Made by a program: the position numbers and the translations under genes. A stretch of DNA of 64,000 bases from NCBI RefSeq assembly GCF_009674765.1, contig NZ_WKKF01000013.1, positions 24,443 through 88,442 of the forward strand, given 5' to 3'. Within the stretch, counting starts at the first letter, position 1. Every line of letters begins with the position of its first letter. The notes beneath the pieces were generated by a model, which did no database searches, had not been told where the DNA came from, and saw only the letters and a list, made by a program, of their open reading frames with translations. This DNA is from Metabacillus idriensis. GTDB taxonomy: Bacteria > Bacillota > Bacilli > Bacillales > Bacillaceae. Shown in pieces: positions 1 through 7,057 of this stretch.

Positions 1-9
1 GGAGCAGGA

Positions 10-717
10 ATGAAGAAATTAAATAAAAAAGAATATAAGATACAGTTGGATGAAATAAAAGATATTAGTCCTATTCCACAGCTTAAAAGTGATCCAAATA
101 GATTATTAGAATTTAAATTGTTATTAGATCAATTATTTAAAATAATGGTAGATTACAAATTAGATTATGGTATGAAATGGTTACTAGGATTGGAAAGCTA
201 TATTCATGATAAAGAGAATAGGCCAACAAAATTCAATAAACATTTGGAAAGAGGTCATGTAATTCTAGTTGAGTTATTTGGTCATTATAATAGAGAGCTC
301 ACTTTTGAGCATCCTGCGGTTGTTTTATATGATGAAATGACAGATGAGGGAAAAGGAGAAGGGTGGATTCTAATAGCACCCATTTCAACTCCATCATATG
401 GTAATAATAATCCTTTACATATCGATTTAGATGAAAACGATGGCTTAAAACATGAATGTGCAGCTAGAGTTGATTCAATTAAAGTAATTGATAAAAGAAG
501 AGTTCTATATCAATATTCTAAAGATGAGCAGAATGTGAAGATAAGACATAATAAATTAGATGAGATTGATCAAGCAATATTAGAGAATTATTTACCGAAT
601 ACATTCACCAAAAATAAAGATTTAAAAATTGCATTAGAAAATGAAAGGAACAATCATAACAAAACTAAAGCTGAGCTAGAATTGTTAAAACAACAAGTTA
701 GAGTACCAACCACTTAA
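10..717 (+). CDS. PemK/MazF-like domain protein with N-terminal extension
   Basis: 235 residues. Residues about 80-195 read as a PemK/MazF-type fold: RGHVILVELFG opening strand, HPAVVLYDE in place of the usual RPALVV, a central WILIAPIST strand, and ARVDSIKVIDKRRVL matching the conserved QIRTIDKxRL segment. An 80-residue Lys/Leu-rich helical extension precedes it and a short coiled coil (about 205-230) follows. MazF/PemK proteins are usually endoribonucleases of 105-120 residues, so this is a long variant; the usual Arg of RPA is His here, so activity is uncertain. No small antitoxin gene is visible downstream; an upstream one would lie outside the window. GGAGCAGGA lies just before the ATG. 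Base composition is strongly AT-rich, unlike the chromosome to the right, which suggests transfer. Confidence 0.6.
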   Translation: MKKLNKKEYKIQLDEIKDISPIPQLKSDPNRLLEFKLLLDQLFKIMVDYKLDYGMKWLLGLESYIHDKENRPTKFNKHLERGHVILVELFGHYNRELTFEHPAVVLYDEMTDEGKGEGWILIAPISTPSYGNNNPLHIDLDENDGLKHECAARVDSIKVIDKRRVLYQYSKDEQNVKIRHNKLDEIDQAILENYLPNTFTKNKDLKIALENERNNHNKTKAELELLKQQVRVPTT

Positions 718-723
718 AAATAC

Positions 724-752
724 TTGATTTTTAGTGTTAAAAGATGTATAAT
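724..752 (+). promoter_or_regulatory. SigA-type promoter for the 0.76-0.90 kb RNA
   Basis: TTGATT (724-729), a 17-nt spacer and a perfect TATAAT (747-752). It lies in the gap after the PemK-like gene and would start transcription near 759. Confidence 0.6.
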
Positions 753-788
753 TTAGCCAATAAGTCATATAATTACTTTGGGCCATAG

Positions 789-861
789 CGCCCCGCGCAA
801 CTGAGCGCAGCTTCAAGCGAAAAGAGTTTTGGGTTGTAAACGCCCCGCGCAACTGAGCGCA
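789..861 (+). repeat. two identical 21-nt GC-rich repeats, 52-nt spacing
   Basis: The same 21 nt occur at 789-809 and 841-861. They start CGCCCCGCGCAA and end CTGAGCGCA. Start-to-start distance is 52 nt, the same period as the intergenic arrays at 6.7 kb and 47.5 kb. The repeats are much richer in G+C than the AT-rich surroundings. Confidence 0.8.
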
Positions 862-862
862 C

Positions 863-897
863 ATAAAAGTCCTCACTACTAAAGTGGGGACTTTTAT
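863..897 (+). terminator. intrinsic terminator, 14-bp stem
   Basis: Positions 863-876 pair with 884-897 over 14 bp with one G-U pair and a 7-nt loop, followed by a T-rich stretch. It ends the small RNA and would attenuate read-through into the gene at 924. Confidence 0.75.
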
Positions 898-923
898 TTT
901 ACTATTTAGGAGTTGAGAACACC

Positions 924-2153
924 TTGCACAATTGGAAGTCTAGAGATAAGGTTTTTGGATACTTAGAAGATTATACAAATGTTGTTAAGGATCAAATTGA
1001 TTCAGGTAAAACCCAAAATACTCTATTGAAGTCTTATGTATTTGAGAATTTTAATGAGAACTTAACTGAGCCTAATAAGAATGAAAATAAAAATAACTTA
1101 TTTATAGATAATTTCGTTTTATCTAATTATATTGAGCATGAACAAATTGATGAAAACTTATATTCATTATCGAGATTAAAAGAAACTATTGGTTTCGTTG
1201 AAAAAATAGATAGTAGATTTTCTGTGATTTATTCAATAGATAATGCACGTAAATCTGATGCACTTGCAAATTCTTTAATCAAAAAAAACCCATCATTAGA
1301 TTCTCTTTGGATTTCTGGAAGAATGTTCGATTCGTTTTTAAATAAAATTAGAACGATGCACTCACCTAATCGATACATAAAAATGAAATTTGAATTTGAT
1401 GCTTTTTTTGAAATTCCTCAGTTAAATAATATAACAAATGACAATATTTTGTTGGACGATGCTTTCTTTGATGAAAAAAGAGTTACTACTATTACGATTA
1501 ATAAAGAAGCACGTGAAATGGACGTTAATATAAAAAAAATAAGAGATATTTTCCCTGAATTTTACTCTGTTTCTCTTTTAAAGCTTCCAAGTTTAATAGG
1601 AAAAGGTGGTCATGAATTTTATCAAAATGGAAAAGTTACTAACCGATCAAATAGCTTTAAGGATCACCGTACTCAAATTATAGATGTAGTAAGAGATTAC
1701 AAAAATGTAACTGAAATTTTAGAAGATAATGTTTGGATAAATTTTGAAACAATTAAGACTATAGATTCAAAACAATCCATAGGGTTTCAAGGAACTCCAG
1801 TTGTTTTTAAATTTAGCAATCCATTAAAAATAACTACTTTTTCTAATTTTGTGAATTATACTTTTGAAAAAGGAAAACCTCCATTTAGGATATTAGGTAA
1901 TCCTATCTGGATAAATGAACAAAGAGTTCACATATACGGTTTAGATTTACATATCTGGCAAGAAGTTATGTTAGATATGTCACCTGATGAATTTACAGTA
2001 TTTATCCCTAGAGGAACTTGTGGAAATACGATACACCGTTTAGTTACTAATATACAAAGGTTTTTAGATCCAGGTGTGCAAGTGTTTGTTGGAAATAAAA
2101 AATACGACGATTTTATTTCAGATGTTATACAAGGAAGTGGTTTAAATGAGTGA
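924..2153 (+). CDS. unrecognised 409-residue protein, first gene of a nuclease-linked pair
   Basis: I do not recognise this protein. It has no signal peptide, membrane segment or nucleotide-binding motif that I can see. The N-terminal third is rich in Asn, Lys and Asp; the C-terminal part is better ordered, with HIYGLDLHIWQEVMLDM and FIPRGTCGNTIHRLV as the most distinctive stretches. The likely start is TTG at 924, with TTAGGAG upstream. Its end overlaps the next gene by 8 nt, so the two are probably translationally coupled and act together. Composition is AT-rich and foreign to the chromosome. A partner role for the PD-(D/E)XK protein, for example sensor or specificity subunit of a defence module, is inference only. 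Confidence 0.55.
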   Translation: MHNWKSRDKVFGYLEDYTNVVKDQIDSGKTQNTLLKSYVFENFNENLTEPNKNENKNNLFIDNFVLSNYIEHEQIDENLYSLSRLKETIGFVEKIDSRFSVIYSIDNARKSDALANSLIKKNPSLDSLWISGRMFDSFLNKIRTMHSPNRYIKMKFEFDAFFEIPQLNNITNDNILLDDAFFDEKRVTTITINKEAREMDVNIKKIRDIFPEFYSVSLLKLPSLIGKGGHEFYQNGKVTNRSNSFKDHRTQIIDVVRDYKNVTEILEDNVWINFETIKTIDSKQSIGFQGTPVVFKFSNPLKITTFSNFVNYTFEKGKPPFRILGNPIWINEQRVHIYGLDLHIWQEVMLDMSPDEFTVFIPRGTCGNTIHRLVTNIQRFLDPGVQVFVGNKKYDDFISDVIQGSGLNE

Positions 2154-3171
2154 TCATATCCTTACACCTTTGCAGCAACTGAATCTATTTATTCATATGA
2201 GTTTAGATTACCCTGACGATTCTTTATTTTATCCTTATCTGCAAAGAAAAGGTATTAAAATTAAAGTGATTGGACAGCAAGTGCCTGTACCATCATTAGT
2301 ACGAACAAAATTTAAAGAAAAATATAATACTAAGATAAATCAAATTGTAGAACCTGAAATTATATTCGAGAATACAACAACGGGTGACATTATTCTTTTA
2401 GAGTGTAAGACATCTTCATTTTCTAACAATTTAGAAGACAGAGGTGCAAAACAAGCATTAGGTTACCTAAGTCTCGAAAATAATACTTTGAGACAATATT
2501 TGGGTTTAAGTACGGAATCAACTAAAGTTAATGATTTAAAGGTCTTGTATTCAACAAATAATAAATATATTGAAGAATTAGATATTGTCCTTGATAATTT
2601 AAATCAAAAATTAATAGGGATTACTGGTAATCTGGATTATGAAGTAATAGGTATAGAAACAAATAGTAATGGTATTTATATAAATCTCAATGAGAACCAA
2701 GGAAGTAAGAAAATAAAAATTTCTAAAATTGCACCTGGAAACATAAATGGTTCTGTAATGTATATTATTCCATTAGATCCAAGTATAAATTTTAAAGATG
2801 AATACGGACTAAAGGTTATTGAGGAGAAGATAAAAACTACTCTTCTAATATCAATGGGGAGAATGGCTGGTATAAAGGATTATCAATTTTCAGTGTCTGA
2901 TGTATGTAATAGAATTATACCAGTGTGGGATATTTGGTCACCAAAAGCTAAAAAAAAGGTTAAAAGGCTAGTAATTAGATTTCTTAAACGAATAATTGGT
3001 GAAATGAAGGAAAAAAAGTTAAATGTTGATTTTGATGGAGTATATGTAAAGGTATATAAATGTGATCAAAATACAGCAGATAAATTAAGAATATATTTAA
3101 AGTCAATCCAATTCAATGATGTCTTTAACGAAACTGAACAAATAGAGATGGGAGAATTTATTGATTTATAG
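2146..3171 (+). CDS. probable PD-(D/E)XK nuclease-fold protein
   Basis: 341 residues. Residues 70-88 show a PD-(D/E)XK-type active site: P70-E71 on one strand, then ILLECK with E86 and K88 on the next, followed by KQALGYL, like the helix after the motif in many restriction-type enzymes. The rest is unrecognised; a Lys/Arg-rich stretch near 265-290 (KAKKKVKRLVIRFLKR) may bind nucleic acid. It overlaps the 409-residue gene by 8 nt, so the pair is an operon. AT-rich composition as in its neighbours. Family membership rests on one motif and its spacing; a catalytically inactive relative cannot be excluded. Confidence 0.55.
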   Translation: MSDHILTPLQQLNLFIHMSLDYPDDSLFYPYLQRKGIKIKVIGQQVPVPSLVRTKFKEKYNTKINQIVEPEIIFENTTTGDIILLECKTSSFSNNLEDRGAKQALGYLSLENNTLRQYLGLSTESTKVNDLKVLYSTNNKYIEELDIVLDNLNQKLIGITGNLDYEVIGIETNSNGIYINLNENQGSKKIKISKIAPGNINGSVMYIIPLDPSINFKDEYGLKVIEEKIKTTLLISMGRMAGIKDYQFSVSDVCNRIIPVWDIWSPKAKKKVKRLVIRFLKRIIGEMKEKKLNVDFDGVYVKVYKCDQNTADKLRIYLKSIQFNDVFNETEQIEMGEFIDL

Positions 3172-3250
3172 TTTTTTATTTCTTTTAATAATTACACTAT
3201 GTTTTTAAAAGTGTGAAAAATATCAAGTGAAAAAAGTAAAATAGGAAATC

Positions 3251-3412
3251 AAACATCTTTGTTTTTAAAATTAAACATCTTTATTTTTAAAAGGTCGAGT
3301 TATGTGCTACAAATCTTTGTGGGAATTAAACGACTTTATATAATCGAAATAGTAAATTGGAACGTTGTTATGTTGTATTGCGCAACTATTTTTAAACATC
3401 TTTATTTTTTTT
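3251..3412 (+). repeat. three copies of AAACATCTTTATTTTTAAAA in the gap after the island
   Basis: Copies at 3251-3270 (with G at one position), 3273-3292 and 3394-3412 (tail all T). The surrounding 3172-3600 is AT-rich and has no convincing gene; from about 3440 the composition becomes that of the chromosome, so the island probably ends here. Similar short arm repeats flank some integrated elements, but no integrase is present in the window. Confidence 0.6.
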
Positions 3413-3603
3413 ACTCAAGAAATGAATAGGGGTTTTTTGTAACCTTCCTAAGAGTGGGGGAGCTGAGTATGAAGGAGGATAGATAACCATCTCGCATAGT
3501 AAAATACCTCCGACTAAGGATTCATGTAAAATTAAGGAAAAAATCGTAAAATTAATGTGTGGGTAATGCCATAAATCAATGATGAAAAGGAGGCCGTCAC
3601 GCC

Positions 3604-3633
3604 ATGATTATCAAATGGATCAAACAAAGATAA
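3604..3633 (+). CDS. 9-residue leader peptide (MIIKWIKQR)
   Basis: ATG ATT ATC AAA TGG ATC AAA CAA AGA TAA, preceded by AAAAGGAGG at 3585-3593, 10 nt from the ATG. The peptide ends K-Q-R, which fits the R/K-X-R/K motif at which macrolides stall ribosomes on leader peptides such as ErmDL. It lies 93 nt ahead of the hydrolase gene, whose ribosome binding site can be paired with the sequence just behind this leader. That it is translated and drug-responsive is inference. Confidence 0.5.
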   Translation: MIIKWIKQR

Positions 3634-3652
3634 TTCAAGGTGCAGGCCAAAA

Positions 3653-3715
3653 CTCCGTTGAGAGGTTATTGATCTGCGCCTCACAAAGCGCTAAGTAAAA
3701 ATAAAAATAACGGAG
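3653..3715 (+). promoter_or_regulatory. anti-Shine-Dalgarno stem of a translational attenuator
   Basis: CTCCGTT at 3653-3659 is the exact complement of AACGGAG at 3709-3715, which contains the ribosome binding site of the gene at 3726. A second pairing joins the leader codons (3616-3623) to 3669-3676. A ribosome stalled on the leader would break the second helix. This is the arrangement of erm, cat and mph attenuators. Confidence 0.5.
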
Positions 3716-3725
3716 GATTTAAAAC

Positions 3726-4571
3726 ATGAACGAACAATTGTTGAATATAAACCAGGTCGAAATTTATACAGAAAGCTTTGGAAACCCCGGTGACCCTGCG
3801 GTACTTTTGATTATGGGGGCTATGTCCTCACTGGACTGGTGGGATGAGGAATTTTGTCAGCTTCTTGCTGAAGAGGGGAGATTCGTCATCCGATACGATC
3901 ATCGTGATCTTGGAAGATCAACGGTTTACGAACCAGGGACGTCCCATTATACGATCACAGATCTGGCAGATGATGCCATTGGTATCCTGGATGCCTATTC
4001 GATCGAAAAGGCTCATATCACAGGCATGTCTCTAGGCGGGATGATTGGCCAGATTATGGCTGTAAAGAATCCGGAACGTGTCCGGACTCTGACGATCATC
4101 GCATCAAGTGTATTCGGAACAGAACAAGCGGAACTTCCGCAGATGGATCAGCGCATTTTGGATTATCATGCAAAAAGTGCATCAATCGACTGGTCAAACC
4201 GGGAATCATCCATCTCTTATCTCGCAGAAGGATGGAAGGTACTCTCTGGTGCCAAGTCTTTTGAAAAAGAAAGAATGTATCTTCTGGCGGAAAGAGAGTA
4301 CAGCCGCGCGAAACAAATACAAAGCCGTTTCAATTATGTTCTCCTTGGCGGCGGTGAGGATTACTTGGATCGTATGGGAGAGATAGACGTACCGTCTGTT
4401 ATCATTCATGGAACAGATGACCCGGCCCTTCCATTTGAACATGGCCTGGCTCTTGCAAAAGCCATTCCACATGCAGAAATTGTGACGCTTGAAGGAACAG
4501 GGCATGAAATTCATACGGAAGACTGGGGCAAAATCATTGAGTCAGTCATAAAGGTCAGTTCCACCCAATAA
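3726..4571 (+). CDS. alpha/beta hydrolase, RdmC/EstT-like; candidate macrolide esterase
   Basis: 281 residues, soluble. Nucleophile elbow G100-M-S102-L-G104, acid Asp231 or Asp232 in HGTDDP, His260 in GTGHEIH, and an oxyanion-side YDHRDLGRST stretch. These are typical of the family holding the aclacinomycin methylesterase RdmC and the macrolide esterase EstT. CGGAGG lies 9 nt before the ATG. The preceding leader peptide and sequestered ribosome binding site are hallmarks of induction by ribosome-targeting drugs, which makes an antibiotic-inactivating esterase attractive, but the substrate cannot be read from the sequence; other esters are equally possible. Monocistronic, closed by a terminator. 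Confidence 0.8.
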   Translation: MNEQLLNINQVEIYTESFGNPGDPAVLLIMGAMSSLDWWDEEFCQLLAEEGRFVIRYDHRDLGRSTVYEPGTSHYTITDLADDAIGILDAYSIEKAHITGMSLGGMIGQIMAVKNPERVRTLTIIASSVFGTEQAELPQMDQRILDYHAKSASIDWSNRESSISYLAEGWKVLSGAKSFEKERMYLLAEREYSRAKQIQSRFNYVLLGGGEDYLDRMGEIDVPSVIIHGTDDPALPFEHGLALAKAIPHAEIVTLEGTGHEIHTEDWGKIIESVIKVSSTQ

Positions 4572-4587
4572 AAGAATGAAGGAAATG

Positions 4588-4630
4588 AAGCAGCCGTAGT
4601 GGAAAGATGACGTCTGCTGCTTTTTTTTTG
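4588..4630 (+). terminator. terminator after the hydrolase gene
   Basis: AAGCAGC (4588-4594) pairs with GCTGCTT (4616-4622), followed by a run of T. Confidence 0.7.
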
Positions 4631-4721
4631 CACGCATGAATTTTAATAAAGCTTTTCCATCCGGTCTTTGTATAAGGAAATCGCAAGAAAAACGTGTAAC
4701 TGAGATACCCGGCTAACAGAA

Positions 4722-4753
4722 AAAGGAGCAAGGCTTCGAAGCCTTGCTCCTTT
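4722..4753. terminator. terminator of guaC, symmetric hairpin
   Basis: A nearly perfect 32-nt hairpin with stem AAAGGAGCAAGGC and loop TTCGAA lies just past the guaC stop codon. It is flanked by A on the left, so it ends leftward guaC transcripts; it may also stop rightward ones. Confidence 0.75.
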
Positions 4754-4757
4754 ACTA

Positions 4758-5741
4758 TTAATAAACCTTGTCCCCATTAAAAATCGAGTTCTTAACTACT
4801 ACATAATCAACTGTACGGATAGCATCGAGTTTGTTTCCGCCTGCATAAGAGATGGATGATTGAAGATCCTGCTCCATTTCAGTCAGTGTATCTTTTAAAG
4901 CGCCTTTATGTTCCACGTACATTTTCTTGCCTTCTACGTTTTTCTTTTCGCCTTTTTGGAACTCGGAAGCTGATCCGAAGTATTCTTTGTAAAGCTTTCC
5001 GTCCATTTCAATTGTTTCACCAGGAGATTCCTCGTGGCCTGCGAACAGGGAACCGATCATCACCATTGATGCTCCGAATCGAACAGACTTCGCAATATCT
5101 CCATGAGTGCGGATGCCGCCGTCAGCAATGATTGGTTTCGTTGCTGCTTTTGCACACCAGCGAAGTGCAGCTAATTGCCAGCCGCCTGTACCAAAGCCAG
5201 TTTTTATTTTCGTGATGCATACTTTACCAGGTCCAATGCCTACTTTTGTTGCATCTGCACCGGCATGCTCAAGCTCTCTTACCGCTTCTGGAGTGCCGAC
5301 GTTTCCAGCAATAACAAAGCTTTCAGGAAGATGTTTCTTGATGTGCTTGATCATTTCAATAACCGCATTTGAGTGGCCGTGGGCAATGTCGATCGTAATA
5401 TAGTCCGGCACTAGGTTTTCAGCAGCTAATTCCTCTATAAAACCATACTCTTCTTCTTTTACACCAACACTGATCGAAGCGATTAAGCCGCGTGATTTCA
5501 TATCTTGAATAAATGAGCTTCTTTTCTCCGGCTGGAAGCGGTGCATGATATAGAAATAACCATTTTCCGCTAAGTTCACAGCAATTCTTTCATCTATAAT
5601 CGTCTGCATATTGGCAGGTACAACTGGCAGCTTGAATGTATGTTTTCCTAAAGCAATCGTTGTGTCACACTCTGAACGGCTGTTTACTACACATTTTGCA
5701 GGTATTAACTGAATATCTTCATAATCAAATACGTTTTCCAT
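4758..5741 (-). CDS. guaC: GMP reductase
   Basis: 327 residues, the length of B. subtilis GuaC. It converts GMP to IMP with NADPH, recycling guanine nucleotides in the cytoplasm. The TIM-barrel of the IMPDH/GMPR family is recognisable throughout: [11 protein letters not shown], the phosphate-binding GPGKVCITK loop with catalytic Cys175, [12 protein letters not shown] and the flap region GSASEFQKG. There is no CBS domain, which separates it from IMP dehydrogenase. Transcribed alone; a candidate pair of PurR boxes lies upstream at 5761-5797. Confidence 0.95.
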   Translation of the reverse strand: MENVFDYEDIQLIPAKCVVNSRSECDTTIALGKHTFKLPVVPANMQTIIDERIAVNLAENGYFYIMHRFQPEKRSSFIQDMKSRGLIASISVGVKEEEYGFIEELAAENLVPDYITIDIAHGHSNAVIEMIKHIKKHLPESFVIAGNVGTPEAVRELEHAGADATKVGIGPGKVCITKIKTGFGTGGWQLAALRWCAKAATKPIIADGGIRTHGDIAKSVRFGASMVMIGSLFAGHEESPGETIEMDGKLYKEYFGSASEFQKGEKKNVEGKKMYVEHKGALKDTLTEMEQDLQSSISYAGGNKLDAIRTVDYVVVKNSIFNGDKVY

Positions 5742-5760
5742 CTAAAATACACCCCTAAAT

Positions 5761-5797
5761 ACGAATGTTATTGTTAAATACTAATTTAATTGTTCGT
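5761..5797 (-). promoter_or_regulatory. candidate inverted PurR boxes upstream of guaC
   Basis: ACGAATGTT (5761-5769) and ATTGTTCGT (5789-5797) are inverted half sites with the CGAA core of the Bacillus PurR box; the distance between cores (27 nt) is close to that of known tandem PurR boxes. guaC is a PurR target in B. subtilis. Confidence 0.45.
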
Positions 5798-5997
5798 CCA
5801 TTTGGTACTTTACATCATTTGTATATGAATGTCAAAGATTTTTGCAGAAAAAAACGAAGAATAGTGATTTATCTTTTTCTTTTTAAGAAAGCCTTTTCAA
5901 AAAACAGACAGATCTATTTTGGAGAAAAAGTCAAACGCTTTTTTTCGGTAAATACTACCGCTATTCTTCTAATCTAGTATTCGTATAAAATAAAACT

Positions 5998-6618
5998 ATG
6001 AAAACATTAAAATCTTTTTCAGTTATGTTGTTGGTTGTCGCTCTAGCCTTTGGATTCAGCAGTCAAGCAAGTGCTGCAAGTACATATACCGTTAAAAGCG
6101 GTGACACGATGTGGAAAATTGCATCGAAATATCAGGTTGGCGTTCCTGAATTGATTAAAGCCAATCCAAATGTTAAGAATGCTAATATGATCTATCCTGG
6201 CCAATCTCTTAACATCCCTTCTGGAAGCGCTTATCAAAGTATGGAAAGCGAAGTGGTCACGCTTGTCAATAAAGAGCGTGCGAAATACGGTTTAAAGCCG
6301 CTTACCGCTAACTGGGAAGTTGCCCGTGTTGCAAGATACAAGTCAGAAGATATGCGTGACAAAAACTACTTCAGTCACACATCGCCTACATACGGTTCTC
6401 CATTTGATATGATGAAGAGCTTTGGCATTCAGTACAGCTATGCCGGAGAAAATATCGCAGCCGGTCAAACAACTGCACAAAGCGTTGTAACAGCCTGGAT
6501 GAACAGTGAAGGACACCGCAAGAACATTCTGTCTTCTAATTTCAAAGAAATTGGCGTAGGCTACGCTAAAGGCGGATCTTACGGCCATTACTGGACGCAA
6601 ATGTTTATCAGCAAATAA
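5998..6618 (+). CDS. secreted LysM-CAP (SCP/PR1) domain protein, YkwD-like
   Basis: 206 residues. A signal peptide with hydrophobic core (about 8-20) and ASA-A cleavage near residue 26, one LysM peptidoglycan-binding domain at 28-74 (TYTVKSGDTMWKIASKY to PGQSLNIP), then a CAP domain at about 85-205 with GENIAAG, GHRKNIL and GVGYAKGG. It is exported and held on the cell wall; the biochemical role of bacterial CAP domains is unclear. B. subtilis YkwD and the spore protein SafA share parts of this layout. No Shine-Dalgarno sequence is visible: TATAAAAT ends 6 nt before the ATG, so start or expression mode is odd. Confidence 0.85.
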   Translation: MKTLKSFSVMLLVVALAFGFSSQASAASTYTVKSGDTMWKIASKYQVGVPELIKANPNVKNANMIYPGQSLNIPSGSAYQSMESEVVTLVNKERAKYGLKPLTANWEVARVARYKSEDMRDKNYFSHTSPTYGSPFDMMKSFGIQYSYAGENIAAGQTTAQSVVTAWMNSEGHRKNILSSNFKEIGVGYAKGGSYGHYWTQMFISK

Positions 6619-6634
6619 TAAGAAGGAGGATCAG

Positions 6635-6662
6635 GGACAATCCGGACTGGATTGTCCTTTTT
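6635..6662 (+). terminator. terminator after the CAP gene
   Basis: GGACAATCC (6635-6643) pairs with GGATTGTCC (6649-6657) and is followed by TTTTT. Confidence 0.8.
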
Positions 6663-6738
6663 GCTGTCTTTGAAAAGTGCTCTGAGTATAATTTGGGGCT
6701 GTCTTGGTGATCAAAAGTGAGCGTCGATATGGAGTTTG

Positions 6739-6891
6739 GAGTTTGCAGCAGCAAGAAAGCAGACACGCTGCAGGGAAGTGCGACAAAATAGAGTTTGCAG
6801 CAGCAAGAAGGCTCACCCACTGCAGAGAAGTGCGACAAAATAGTGTTTGCAGCACCAAAAGACCCTTCCGCTGTAAAGAAGTTGAGTGAAC
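6739..6891 (+). repeat. three-unit tandem array, 52-nt period
   Basis: Units begin at 6739, 6791 and 6843, each with G(A/T)GTTTGCAGCA; the first two share most positions and end AAGTGCGACAAAATA, the third is diverged. The remainder of the 439-bp gap before the next gene (6619-7057) holds one terminator at its left end and nothing else I can name. The unit resembles, in reverse orientation, the array at 47456-47600. Confidence 0.75.
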
Positions 6892-7057
6892 GATCAGATA
6901 TTATGGATCAAAGGAGCCCAATAAGTCCTCAAAATCAGTAAAAGATCGGTTTTATGGAATCAACCGCTGGTCCTATTTTCATTTTTCAAAAAAAGCCTCT
7001 ATAATAAGCTTAGATAGTGTTTCTATCTGAGTGCATAGAGAGAAAAGGAGGACACTC

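Larger units (their letters stand above)
759..897 (+). ncRNA. candidate small RNA with two GCGC-AACTGA-GCGC hairpins
   Basis: A complete transcription unit without a reading frame of note: promoter at 724-752, two identical 21-nt GC-rich repeats (789-809, 841-861) each able to fold as GCGC-AACTGA-GCGC, and a 14-bp terminator stem at 863-897. The RNA would be about 140 nt. Promoter, tandem repeats, terminator, then protein gene is the layout of type III toxin-antitoxin RNAs, but the downstream proteins are not ToxN-sized and only two repeats exist. It could also be an attenuated leader of the genes starting at 924. That it is an RNA gene is inference. Confidence 0.4.

Noticed and set aside
789-861. 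Two direct repeats with 31-nt spacer as a CRISPR array
   Set aside because: Only two repeats, no third unit, no cas gene, and the 52-nt period recurs in non-CRISPR arrays in the window.
685-876. 63-codon frame on the minus strand
   Set aside because: It runs through the repeat pair and has no ribosome binding site; composition is accidental.
3469-3486. ATGAAGGAGGATAGATAA as a second leader peptide before the hydrolase
   Set aside because: Five codons, its GGAGG lies inside the frame, and no pairing with the hydrolase leader was found.
5765-5977. 70-codon frame between guaC and the CAP gene
   Set aside because: No ribosome binding site, and it starts in the putative PurR control region; looks like chance in AT-rich DNA.
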